A stretch of 19,982 nt of DNA from Nitrospirota bacterium (GTDB lineage Bacteria; Nitrospirota; Leptospirillia; Leptospirillales; Leptospirillaceae), in contig JAJZGM010000005.1 of NCBI GenBank assembly GCA_021828525.1, forward strand, positions 1 to 19,982, read 5' to 3'. A model generated the notes under the pieces. It ran no database searches, was not told the origin of the DNA, and saw only the letters and a list, made by a program, of their open reading frames with translations. A program made the position numbers and the translations under genes. Positions 6,562-13,926 of the stretch are shown piece by piece (the first letter of the stretch is position 1; every line of letters begins with the position of its first letter).

Positions 6562-7224
6562 ATGAGCGACCAGCAAAACCCGGAGTCCGAACCCTCCATC
6601 ATTATAAACGATCGGCGCATGCGGTTCGACGAGGAGACCGGCCGGGAGGAGCCTCTCACGGAGTCCCGCCGGCCGGAGGCCGCATCCCCCGAAGAGGGGC
6701 CCCTGACGGAGAACGAATCGGAAAAAAGCCTCCGGCAGAGGGCGGAAGAAGCCCGCGAGGGCCGGCTCTTGGCCCTCCTCTCCGGAATGGTGGCCTCGCA
6801 TCTTTTTGTCGATCCGGCCACCGGTCTTCCCGATGAACGCTTCAGCCCCGCGGAGGCCAGGTTCTATCTCGACCTGATCGACCTCTATGCCGCGGCCCGT
6901 GCGAAGACCGGCCTCCTGGCAGATCTCCCCCCGGAGCCCGGAGCCGGCGAGAAGGAACCTCCCCGCCTGGGCCACATCCCGGCGATCCTGGGGGCGATGG
7001 CGGTCCATGCCCTGGGCGTCGACCCGGCCACGGGACGACCGGGAGGCACGGCGAACATGGAGGCGGCCCGCCTCTATATCGACCTTCTCGATTTCGTGTC
7101 GACGTCGGTCGCCGAAACCATGACCGCGGAGGACCGGGACTACATGAACGACATTCTCTACCAGACCAAGATGTTCTTCGTCCGGCAGCGTGATCTCGCC
7201 CGTCCGGGAGGCGCGGCCCCTTGA
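6562..7224 (+). CDS. DUF1844 family protein with two domain copies
   Basis: The 220-residue soluble protein carries an acidic, probably disordered N-terminus (1-60) and then two related units. Copy 1 (about 70-112) reads ALLSGMVASHLFVDPATGLP..EARFYLDLIDL. Copy 2 (about 141-208) reads AILGAMAVHALGVDPATGRP..EAARLYIDLLDF and continues into the TAEDRDYMNDILYQTKMFFV tail typical of DUF1844. Family proteins are usually a single unit of about 100 residues of unknown function. I chose ATG 6562 because AAAGG at 6551-6555 is well spaced for it and abuts the in-frame ATG at 6556. The stop overlaps the next gene's TTG start (TTGA), so the two are translationally coupled. Confidence 0.78.
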   Translation: MSDQQNPESEPSIIINDRRMRFDEETGREEPLTESRRPEAASPEEGPLTENESEKSLRQRAEEAREGRLLALLSGMVASHLFVDPATGLPDERFSPAEARFYLDLIDLYAAARAKTGLLADLPPEPGAGEKEPPRLGHIPAILGAMAVHALGVDPATGRPGGTANMEAARLYIDLLDFVSTSVAETMTAEDRDYMNDILYQTKMFFVRQRDLARPGGAAP

Positions 7225-8420
7225 GGGGATGGCGCCTGGGGCTTCTGCTCCTTCTGCCCCTTCTCCTCCTCCTGGTGGTCGGAGGAACACGCCTTCTGGA
7301 GCGATCCCTCAAGACCCGCCTCGAATCCGGCCTGGGACAGGCCTTCGGGTGCGCCGTTTCTTCGGGAAGGCTTGCGATCCACTGGGCGGGACGCTCCCTC
7401 GAGGTGACCGACCTTCGCCTGTCCTGTCCCCTTTCGGGAGCCGGCCCCTCCGAACCCGTTCCCCCCCTGATCCATGTCCGAAAGATCTCGGCCCGGGTCG
7501 ACCTCCTTTCCCTCCTGAACCGCGTCATCGCGCTCGATTCCCTCAGGGTGGAGGAGGGCCGGATCGAGGCGGTCTCCTGGGGTCCCCGGGACAACTATCG
7601 CGACTTTCTCGCCCGGTGGGTGGCCGGCGTCCACCCTGCCGGCTTTTCAGGGGGGGCGACCATCCGCCGCATCTCTCTTGTCCGGACCGATCTCTCCCTC
7701 AGGCTCCCCCCCCGGGGGCTGGGGGTCAAATTCCACGCCGTCCGGGCCGTTCTACGGCCCAACCTTTTCATGAACCGCTTCCGTCTTGAGGTTCCCGAGG
7801 GACGCCTTGAGGCGGAGGTCTCCGGCCGGAGCCTTTCCTCCTCGTCCCTTCGGGCCACGGCGACCTTTGCCGAGGGAGGGGTTCCGGACCTTGAGATCCG
7901 GACCCGGTCTCCGGGGGGGGATCTGTCGGTCCAGGGCCAGCTCCTCTCTTTCGGCACGGAGCCACTGGCCAGCCTCTTCGTGCGGGGAACCGTCGACCTC
8001 CGTTCCTTGGCTCCCGTCCTTGCCGGGGGGACCCCTCTTCCAGGGGGCACGGTGGCCTTCCGGAGCTATCTCCACGGCCCCATCAATCGTCTCCGGGCCC
8101 GGGCGGTGGTCACTTCGCAGGAAATTTCTGTGGGAGGACGCCGTCTTCGTGACCTCCGGGTGATCCTTTCCATGGTCCCGGGCCTGCTCGAAGCCCGACC
8201 GGTGGAGGTGACAGTCGGAGAATCACGGATCCGTGGCAGGCTCTGGGCCAGTCTCACAGGCCCCGCCCCCCAGGCCCGGGTGCGGATCCGGGAGACCGGC
8301 CGGGGGGGACTCATGGGGGCCTTCACCCTCACCGCCTCCGGGGTGATTCCGCTGCCCCGGCGCCCCGAGGACTGGGGACCCTTTCTCTCCGGTCTCGGCC
8401 ACCTTGCGGGGGTCTCCTGA
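7221..8420 (+). CDS. AsmA-like periplasmic protein
   Basis: The 399-residue protein has an N-terminal uncleaved-type membrane helix (about 5-22) followed by a long strand-rich periplasmic region. The opening follows the AsmA/DUF748 pattern: LLERSLKTRLESGLG, then a GRLAIHWAGRSLEVTDLRLS segment, then KISARVDLLSLLNRVIALDSLRVEEG. Related proteins span the envelope and affect outer-membrane lipid or protein assembly. It is much shorter than TamB or full AsmA, so it may be a minimal version. The start is TTG at 7221, overlapping the preceding stop by four bases. No other start fits the membrane helix as well. The next gene, ntrY, begins three bases after its stop, so this gene is probably part of one operon with ntrYX. 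Confidence 0.72.
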   Translation: MRGWRLGLLLLLPLLLLLVVGGTRLLERSLKTRLESGLGQAFGCAVSSGRLAIHWAGRSLEVTDLRLSCPLSGAGPSEPVPPLIHVRKISARVDLLSLLNRVIALDSLRVEEGRIEAVSWGPRDNYRDFLARWVAGVHPAGFSGGATIRRISLVRTDLSLRLPPRGLGVKFHAVRAVLRPNLFMNRFRLEVPEGRLEAEVSGRSLSSSSLRATATFAEGGVPDLEIRTRSPGGDLSVQGQLLSFGTEPLASLFVRGTVDLRSLAPVLAGGTPLPGGTVAFRSYLHGPINRLRARAVVTSQEISVGGRRLRDLRVILSMVPGLLEARPVEVTVGESRIRGRLWASLTGPAPQARVRIRETGRGGLMGAFTLTASGVIPLPRRPEDWGPFLSGLGHLAGVS

Positions 8421-8423
8421 CCC

Positions 8424-10655
8424 ATGGGCCCCGAACGCTCCTCCGGAGGAAACAGGACGGCGGGCTTCCCCCGGACCCTCTTCTCCTCTCTCCCCGTCCT
8501 GGTCGGCACGATCCTTCTGGCCCTTCTTCTGGTGACCGGTCTCGAGTACCAGCACGCGGCCCGTCCCGGAGGATCGAACCTCATGGCCCGGGTGATCGTC
8601 GTCTTCCTCTTCAACATCGATGTGGTTCTCGCCGTCCTTCTCCTCTATGTCCTTCTCCGGAATGTGGCGAAGGTCTACTGGAACCGGTCCGGATCAGGGT
8701 TCGGGGGAGGATTCCAGGCGCGCCTGATCGGCTCCTTCCTCCTCATGGTCCTGATCCCCTCCCTCCTTCTCTTCATCGTGGCCTCGGGCTTTTTGAACAC
8801 TTCGGTCCAGCGCTGGTTCAGCTTTCCCGTCTCCGATTCCCTCCGGGCCTCGGCTTCCGTCTCCCGGGAGTATTATCGCGAGACCCGGCGCGACACCTTA
8901 AGGACCGCCCGTGTGCTCTCCGACCTTCTTGTGGCCCGGGAAACGGAGGAGGGAGAGAACCTCCGCGACTTTCTCGAGAAAAAAAAGCGGGATCTGGGCC
9001 TCTCCGGGCTCGAGCTCTACAGGACGGATCCCGGAGCTCCGGCCCTCATGGCCCGGGCGGTCGATCTCAATGTGCGTCTTCTCGACGCTCCCACGGCCGG
9101 GGAACTCGGATCGGTGGCAGAAGCCGGGAAGAGCCGGGTCACCCATACGGGAGTGGGGGATCTTGTCCGGGGCTTCTATCCGGTCCCGCTTAAAGGAAAA
9201 GAGGGACCTGCCGTCCTGGTGGTGGACTCCTTTGTTCCGGAGGACTTCTCCCGAAAGCTCGCCACCCTGACCCACGCCTTTTCGGACTATCGGGAGCTCC
9301 GCCAGTTCAGAAATCCCATCCGCCAGTCCTATCTCCTGGTTTTTTTCATGATCACCCTGATGATCATCTTCGGGGCCATCTGGTTCGGGCTCTTTCTGGC
9401 CCGCCGGATCACCCGTCCCCTCCTGGCCCTTGAAAAGGCCACCGACGAGGTGGCCCGGGGAAATCTGTCCGTCCGGGTTCCCTTGACGGGGGAGGAGGAG
9501 TTCGGGGCCCTGGTGGAGTCCTTCAACCAGATGACCTCGGACCTTGCCCTCTCCAGCGAGACGCTCACCAACACCAACCGGGAGCTTTCCCACCGCCGGG
9601 AGTACATGGAAAAGGTGCTCGAACACATCGGGACGGGGGTCTTTTCACTGAACCGGGAGAAGATCGTCACCACCTTCAACCGATCGGCGGAAGAAATTCT
9701 GGGAATTCCCCGCTCCTTCGTCCTGGGCCGGCCATTGGGGGAGGTCATCCATCCCGCCTTCCACACCTTCGATGCCTGGATCGACCGGGTCCTCCTGTCG
9801 GGGGGGCTCCACGTCGAGGAGGAGGTGACGGTGGGGACGGAACCTCCCCAGACCTTCCGGATGCGCTACAACCGGTTCGAGGATCCGGGGGCGGGGGCTG
9901 TCGTCGTCTTCGACGATGTGACCACGCTTTTAAATGCCCAGAAGGCCCTGGCCTGGCGGGAGGTGGCCCAGCGGATCGCCCACGAGATCAAGAATCCCCT
10001 GACCCCGATCCAGCTGGCGGCGGAGCGTCTCCGGCGGAAGTTTTCCGAAAACGCCGCCGATCTCGCCCGGGTCTTCGAGGAGTCGATCCAGACCATCATC
10101 TCGGAGGTTGCCGGGATCAAGCACCTGGTCGACGAGTTCTCGACCTTCGCCCGTCTTCCGGAAAGCCGTCCTGTCCTGGCCTCGGTCGAACCGGTCCTTC
10201 TCGAAAGCGTCGTCCTCTACCGTTCGGCCCACCGGGGCGTGGAGTTCGTGGTGGAGATCGACCGGAACCAGCCCGACATCTGGATCGACCCCCAGGCCCT
10301 GCGACGGGTCTTTTCGAACCTCTTTGAAAACGCCATCTCCGCGATGAAGGGCGAGGGCCGGATCCGGGTTGCCGTCACCCACGATTTCGGTCGGAGCACC
10401 CTCCGCATCCAGATCGAGGACAACGGTCCGGGGATCCCCCCGGAGGCGGTGGACCGGATCTTCCTTCCCTACTTTTCGACCCGCGACGCAGGGATGGGGC
10501 TGGGGCTCGCCATCGTCCAGAGAATCGTGAGCGAGCACAGGGGGACGATCACCCATGCCCCCGCCTCTCCCGCGGGGGCGATATTCACCATCGAACTTCC
10601 CGTTCCCGAACCGGCCCCTCCGGCCGAGAGGGCGGCGCTCCGAAGGGAGGGGTGA
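8424..10655 (+). CDS. ntrY: NtrY-type sensor histidine kinase
   Basis: The 743-residue membrane kinase has three N-terminal helices (about 23-42, 56-78, 101-124), a periplasmic region (125-300), a fourth helix (302-326), and a HAMP domain opening with ARRITRPLLALEKATDEVARGN. A PAS domain (about 393-505) follows. The kinase core has phospho-acceptor His520 in RIAHEIKNPLTPIQLAAERL, N-box NLFENAIS (632-639), DNGPGIP (667-673) and GMGLGLAIVQRI (690-701). This architecture and the 'HEIKNPLTPIQLAAERL' box are characteristic of NtrY, partner of NtrX. NtrYX systems control nitrogen, redox or envelope genes depending on the species; the signal here is unknown. It lies immediately before ntrX with a single base between them. 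Confidence 0.92.
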   Translation: MGPERSSGGNRTAGFPRTLFSSLPVLVGTILLALLLVTGLEYQHAARPGGSNLMARVIVVFLFNIDVVLAVLLLYVLLRNVAKVYWNRSGSGFGGGFQARLIGSFLLMVLIPSLLLFIVASGFLNTSVQRWFSFPVSDSLRASASVSREYYRETRRDTLRTARVLSDLLVARETEEGENLRDFLEKKKRDLGLSGLELYRTDPGAPALMARAVDLNVRLLDAPTAGELGSVAEAGKSRVTHTGVGDLVRGFYPVPLKGKEGPAVLVVDSFVPEDFSRKLATLTHAFSDYRELRQFRNPIRQSYLLVFFMITLMIIFGAIWFGLFLARRITRPLLALEKATDEVARGNLSVRVPLTGEEEFGALVESFNQMTSDLALSSETLTNTNRELSHRREYMEKVLEHIGTGVFSLNREKIVTTFNRSAEEILGIPRSFVLGRPLGEVIHPAFHTFDAWIDRVLLSGGLHVEEEVTVGTEPPQTFRMRYNRFEDPGAGAVVVFDDVTTLLNAQKALAWREVAQRIAHEIKNPLTPIQLAAERLRRKFSENAADLARVFEESIQTIISEVAGIKHLVDEFSTFARLPESRPVLASVEPVLLESVVLYRSAHRGVEFVVEIDRNQPDIWIDPQALRRVFSNLFENAISAMKGEGRIRVAVTHDFGRSTLRIQIEDNGPGIPPEAVDRIFLPYFSTRDAGMGLGLAIVQRIVSEHRGTITHAPASPAGAIFTIELPVPEPAPPAERAALRREG

Positions 10656-10656
10656 G

Positions 10657-12030
10657 GTGGACCACATCCTTGTGACGGACGATGAAGCCGCACTCCGGAA
10701 GACCCTCTCCTCGGTTCTGGAGGATGAAGGCTACAGGGTCTCGGTGGCCGGATCCCGGGGAGAGGCCCGGGCGATCCTGGACAGTGATCCTCCGGATCTC
10801 GTCCTGCTCGATGTCTGGCTAGGCGAGGAGGACGGGATCCGTGTCCTTGGGGAGATCCTGAAGGATCCCGATCCCCCGGCAGTGGTGGTGATGAGCGGCC
10901 ACGGAACCATCGAAACGGCGGTCCGGGCCCTGAAGTCCGGAGCCTTCGACTACATCGAGAAGCCCTTCTCCCTTGACCGGGTGCTGACCGTGGCCGGCAA
11001 CGCCCTCAGGCAGCGGGCTCTCGAACGGGAGAACCGGGATCTCCGGGAGCGGATCACGGTCCAGTCCGAACTGGTGGGCCACTCCCCCGCGATGGAGAGA
11101 CTTCGGGAACTCATCGCCCGGGTGGCTCCCACAGAGGGATGGGTGCTGGTCTCGGGGGAGAACGGGACTGGAAAGGAGCTGGTGGCCCGGGCCATTCACC
11201 GGGCCTCCCAGCGGGCCTCCGGCCCCTTCGTCGACATAAACTGCGCCGCCATCCCCGAACCCCTGATCGAAAGCGAACTCTTCGGCCACGAACGGGGGGC
11301 CTTCACGGGGGCCCATTCGCTCCGGAAGGGAAAGTTCGAGCAGGCCTCGGGAGGGACCCTTTTCCTTGACGAGGTGGGGGACATGGCTCTTGCGACCCAG
11401 GCCAAACTCCTGAGGGTCCTCCAGGAGCGGGCGGTGGTCCGGGTGGGGGGGAGCCGCTCCATTCCGCTCGACGTCCGTGTGGTGGCCGCCTCCAACCGGA
11501 ATCTTTCTGAAATGATTGCCTCACGCCTCTTCCGGGAGGATCTCTTCTACCGCCTCAACGTGGTCCAGGTTCCGGTTCCCCCCCTCCGTGACCATCGGGA
11601 GGACATTCCCGGGCTTGTGGAGCATTTCGTCCGGCTTCTCTCCAGGGATTCGGGCCACCGGCCCAAGGAATTTTCCCCGGGGGCCCTCTCGCGCCTTGGC
11701 GCCCATTCCTGGCCGGGCAATGTCCGGGAACTCAAAAATCTTGTCGAGAGGCTCCTGATCCTGGTTCCGGGGCCGGTGGTGGAGGAGGGGGACCTTCGCG
11801 GGATGCTTCCCGGCAGTCTTCCGGATTTGGCCCCGGAGGCGGTCCCGCAGCCGGAGCTTCCCCTCAGGGAGGCCCGGGACCGCTTCGAGCGAAGCTACGT
11901 CATGGAAGTGCTGGCGCGGTGCGGGGGGAATATTGCCAGGGCCTCCGCCCGACTGGGTGTCGACCGCACCTCCCTTCACAGGAAGATCCGCATCTGGGAA
12001 GGGGGGGAGAAGGAGGATGGGAAAGAATGA
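10657..12030 (+). CDS. ntrX: NtrX-type sigma-54 response regulator
   Basis: The 457-residue regulator has a receiver domain (1-120) with acidic pair Asp8-Asp9, phospho-acceptor Asp52 and Lys102. The AAA+ sigma-54 activation domain (about 138-365) carries Walker A GENGTGKE (167-174), the sigma-54 contact loop GAFTGA (214-219) and Walker B GGTLFLDEVGD (232-242). A Fis-type helix-turn-helix at the C-terminus contains GGNIARASARLGVDRTSLHR. It should switch on sigma-54 promoters when phosphorylated by NtrY. The GTG at 10657 is preceded by GGGAGG six bases upstream. An earlier frame opening at 10555 would overlap ntrY by 100 bases and lacks family sequence. The stop overlaps a tiny downstream ORF by ATGA. 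Confidence 0.92.
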   Translation: MDHILVTDDEAALRKTLSSVLEDEGYRVSVAGSRGEARAILDSDPPDLVLLDVWLGEEDGIRVLGEILKDPDPPAVVVMSGHGTIETAVRALKSGAFDYIEKPFSLDRVLTVAGNALRQRALERENRDLRERITVQSELVGHSPAMERLRELIARVAPTEGWVLVSGENGTGKELVARAIHRASQRASGPFVDINCAAIPEPLIESELFGHERGAFTGAHSLRKGKFEQASGGTLFLDEVGDMALATQAKLLRVLQERAVVRVGGSRSIPLDVRVVAASNRNLSEMIASRLFREDLFYRLNVVQVPVPPLRDHREDIPGLVEHFVRLLSRDSGHRPKEFSPGALSRLGAHSWPGNVRELKNLVERLLILVPGPVVEEGDLRGMLPGSLPDLAPEAVPQPELPLREARDRFERSYVMEVLARCGGNIARASARLGVDRTSLHRKIRIWEGGEKEDGKE

Positions 12031-12098
12031 GCAAAAAGGCCGGCCAGAAAATGGCCAGCTCTCTGCCTGCCCTCTTTGGTGGCCACACCGGGCATTGA
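12027..12098 (+). CDS. 23-codon ORF overlapping the ntrX stop
   Basis: ATG at 12027 overlaps the ntrX TGA in an ATGA coupling arrangement, with GGAGG about 10 bases upstream. It encodes MSKKAGQKMASSLPALFGGH plus three more residues, then TGA at 12096. The basic opening and efficient-looking start suggest either a genuine small coupled peptide or the beginning of a longer gene that was cut off when the toxin-antitoxin segment arrived. I recognise no family. Presence in relatives would decide. Confidence 0.35.
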   Translation: MSKKAGQKMASSLPALFGGHTGH

Positions 12099-12217
12099 AA
12101 ACCCGAAGTCCACAATGTTCCCCGGAAAGCCGGGACCGGAATCCCTGATGGCCTTGTCAGGGGTGAATTCTCTCCTATTAAAGGAAATAAGGGCAGAATT
12201 TTCTTTAAAGGAGGAAA
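12099..12217 (+). promoter_or_regulatory. Upstream region of the vapBC remnant: hairpins and possible promoter
   Basis: These 119 bases precede the antitoxin start. CCCGG-AAAG-CCGGG (12121-12134) is a tight stem-loop that could end the ntr transcript, but it lacks a T-run. CCCTGA / TCAGGG (12143-12162) is a second inverted repeat. TTGTCA (12154-12159) and TATTAA (12176-12181) are 16 bases apart and make a moderate sigma-70-like promoter overlapping that repeat. This is the layout expected if VapB bound its own operator, although that is inference. AAAGGAGG (12207-12214) is a strong ribosome site for the ATG at 12218. Confidence 0.4.
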
Positions 12218-12468
12218 ATGTCACTCAAAATCAAGAACCGGGACACAGAAGAATTGGCCCATGCCTTGGCCCGGGAAACGGGGGAGACGGTGACAAGGGC
12301 GGTGTCTGTCGCCTTGAGGGAACGGTACGACCGTCTTCAAAAATGAAAAAAGGCCGGGCCTCCGCTTTGGAACTCCTCGAAAGAGGACAAAGATGTGCGG
12401 CAACACTCAAACACCCCCGATCGATCATGGATCCTTATCTTTACGACGAGCGGGGTCTTCCGGCATGA
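12218..12468 (+). pseudogene. vapB: VapB-type antitoxin (PSK/Rv0623-like), frameshifted
   Basis: From ATG 12218, with AAAGGAGG ahead of it, 42 codons read MSLKIKNRDTEELAHALARE and on to the family phrase ETVTRAVSVALRERYDRLQK, then TGA at 12344. The missing C-terminal half continues in the neighbouring frame as MKKGRASALELLERGQRCAA and ends YDERGLPA at 12468, exactly as in intact family members. Adding one A to the A-run at 12339-12343 would restore an 83-residue protein, the normal length. The full-length frame ends in the ATGA overlap with the toxin start that is typical of vapBC operons. The unshifted 42-residue product would keep the DNA-binding half but lose the toxin-binding half. A homopolymer sequencing error is possible for this single lesion. 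Confidence 0.82.
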
Positions 12469-12846
12469 TCGTCGAGACTTAGGCGATCGTGTTCTTTTTC
12501 GGGAACCGGATGCGTCCCTCTAAGCAGAGGCCATCGCCAATGCCGAGATATGCCGGATCTCGGCCGCCACACTGGCAGAGGCTTCCATTGGTGTCGCCTC
12601 CCAGACGGAAAACGGTGGGTCAGAGTTTGATTTCTTCATCCGAAGGGCCGGAATCTCGGTTTTTCCGGTGACCGAAGAGATCTCTCGCCTCGCCGTGGAA
12701 GCGTGGTGGGGTTCGGGAAGGGTCGCCACCCGGCCGGAATGAATTTCGGAGACTGTTTTTCCTATGTCTTGTCCAGGGCGACCGGGGAACCTCTTCTTTT
12801 CAAGGGAACGGATTTTGGCAAGACCGATCGTTCTCCTGTCCTGTGA
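12465..12846 (+). pseudogene. vapC: VapC-type PIN-domain toxin, decayed
   Basis: Reading across frames recovers a whole VapC ribonuclease: MIVET-stop-AIV, then EPDAS, AEAIANAEICRISAATLAEA, SQTENGGSEFDFFIRRAGIS, FPVTEEISRLAVEAW, and FGKGRHPAGMNFGDCFSYVL ending RATGEPLLFKGTDF...SPVL. Lesions are a TAG at 12480, a one-base loss near 12501-12503, a TAA at 12521, and a one-base loss in the G-rich run near 12704-12712. The first catalytic Asp of the PIN site has become Glu (GAG), while the Glu in LAEA and the Asp residues in FGDC and GTDF survive. Two stops plus two frameshifts make a functional toxin unlikely. The start overlaps vapB by four bases. Confidence 0.85.
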
Positions 12847-12869
12847 CCCCCCCTATTTCAAAATCCCCT

Positions 12870-13841
12870 TCAGGCGGGATCGAGGAGGCCCACTCCCCAC
12901 GTAATCCCTCCCCCGATGGCCCCCAGGACCAGGGGGCCCGGAGAGGGATCCGGAGATTTGTCGAGAAATTCCCCCAGAGTGATCCCCAGAGAGGCCGAAG
13001 ACGTGTTACCATACACGGACACGGTTCTGGGAATCCGCTCCGGGGGGAGGTTGAGTCGGCTCGCAATCCCGTCCAGGATGCGGCCGTTGGCCTGATGCAG
13101 GAGAAAGGCCCGGGTTTCGTTCGGGTGGAGACCGTGATCCCGGAGGAGGGATTCGATCTCCCGGGAGAGGGTCCGGACGGCATGCCGGAAGAGGGATGGG
13201 CCGTCCATCGACAAAATCTTGCGGCCTGTCTCCGGGTCGGGGGCATAGGTAATGAGAGAGGCGTTCCGGCCGTCCGCCCCGATTCTGAGATCCCGTATGA
13301 AAAAGGCCGGACCCGGACCCGTGGGGTCAGCCGAAATCCATGCGGCCGAGGCGCCGTCCCCGAAGAGGAGGGCCGTCTCCGGGGTATGGACGGGGCAGAC
13401 ATGTCCGGTCTTGCGCTCGGTGTTCACGAGGAGGATTCCGCCGGCCATGCCGGAGGCGACAAGGCTTCGGGCGGTGAAGATCCCCGTCATGAAGGCGGCA
13501 CAGGAGCCTCCGACATCCATGGCGGGAGGCCCTCCGTCGGGGTAGAGGCGTGAGGAAATCCGGGCGGCGGTGGACGGGATGAAGCTTCCTGGCGTGGTGG
13601 TGGCGGCCAGAAGAAGGTCCGGCTTGGGAAGGCCCGGAAGGCGGTAGAAGAGGTCATTGGCTGCGCGGACGCCAAGCTCCACCTCGTCTTCGAAGGGGGC
13701 GTAGGCCCGGGTTTTGATGCCTGTGAGACGAAAAATCGCCTCGGGAGGAGTCCCCGTGAGCTTTGATAGCTCCCGGTTGTCGACAAGACGGGACCCGATG
13801 GCCCGTCCCGGGATCCTGAGATAGACCGGTCGCGTTGTCAT
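12870..13841 (-). CDS. 3-oxoacyl-ACP synthase III (FabH-like)
   Basis: The 323-residue thiolase-fold enzyme should condense an acyl-CoA with malonyl-ACP to begin fatty-acid synthesis. The active-site triad is complete and correctly spaced: Cys114 in DVGGSCAAF, His249 in LLHQANGRI and Asn279 in YGNTSSASLG. GDGASAAW (161-168) and the closing GGGITWG are also typical. The ATG at 13841 gives the usual family length. The open frame continues back to 14054, but that extension runs into the divergent bamD coding region and is not family sequence. No strong ribosome site precedes the start. No other fab genes are next to it. It may therefore be an extra or specialised FabH (for example with unusual acyl-CoA choice) and not the main one. 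It diverges from bamD. Confidence 0.85.
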   Translation of the reverse strand: MTTRPVYLRIPGRAIGSRLVDNRELSKLTGTPPEAIFRLTGIKTRAYAPFEDEVELGVRAANDLFYRLPGLPKPDLLLAATTTPGSFIPSTAARISSRLYPDGGPPAMDVGGSCAAFMTGIFTARSLVASGMAGGILLVNTERKTGHVCPVHTPETALLFGDGASAAWISADPTGPGPAFFIRDLRIGADGRNASLITYAPDPETGRKILSMDGPSLFRHAVRTLSREIESLLRDHGLHPNETRAFLLHQANGRILDGIASRLNLPPERIPRTVSVYGNTSSASLGITLGEFLDKSPDPSPGPLVLGAIGGGITWGVGLLDPA

Positions 13842-13926
13842 GGACGGGGCCTGTGCGGAAAAGATGATTTGGGCATGACTGTCATTGTGCGGCCGAAGAA
13901 GGAGGCCGTCAAGGGAGGTTGGCGGA
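13842..13926. promoter_or_regulatory. Divergent fabH-like / bamD intergenic region with a small palindrome
   Basis: The 85-base gap must hold promoters for both directions. ATGAC-T-GTCAT at 13875-13885 is a perfect 5-1-5 palindrome near its middle and could be an operator. No clear -35/-10 pair is visible. GGGAGG (13913-13918) is the ribosome site for bamD. Confidence 0.3.

Noticed and set aside
5691..6821. 376-codon minus-strand frame over the marC region
   Set aside because: It is a shadow frame of a GC-rich gene, very rich in Arg, Pro and Gly. The overlapping 200-residue MarC frame has clear family motifs.
12076..12217. N-terminal extension of the frame that ends with the VapB C-terminus
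   Set aside because: It shows no family sequence before the vapB start. The real vapB start is in the other frame at 12218, and the joined reading is best explained by a frameshift.
12338..12352. Programmed ribosomal frameshift in vapB
   Set aside because: An A-rich slippery-like run (AAAAAAG) is present, but it lies after the TGA in the zero frame, and the toxin gene downstream is itself broken, so decay or a sequencing error is simpler.
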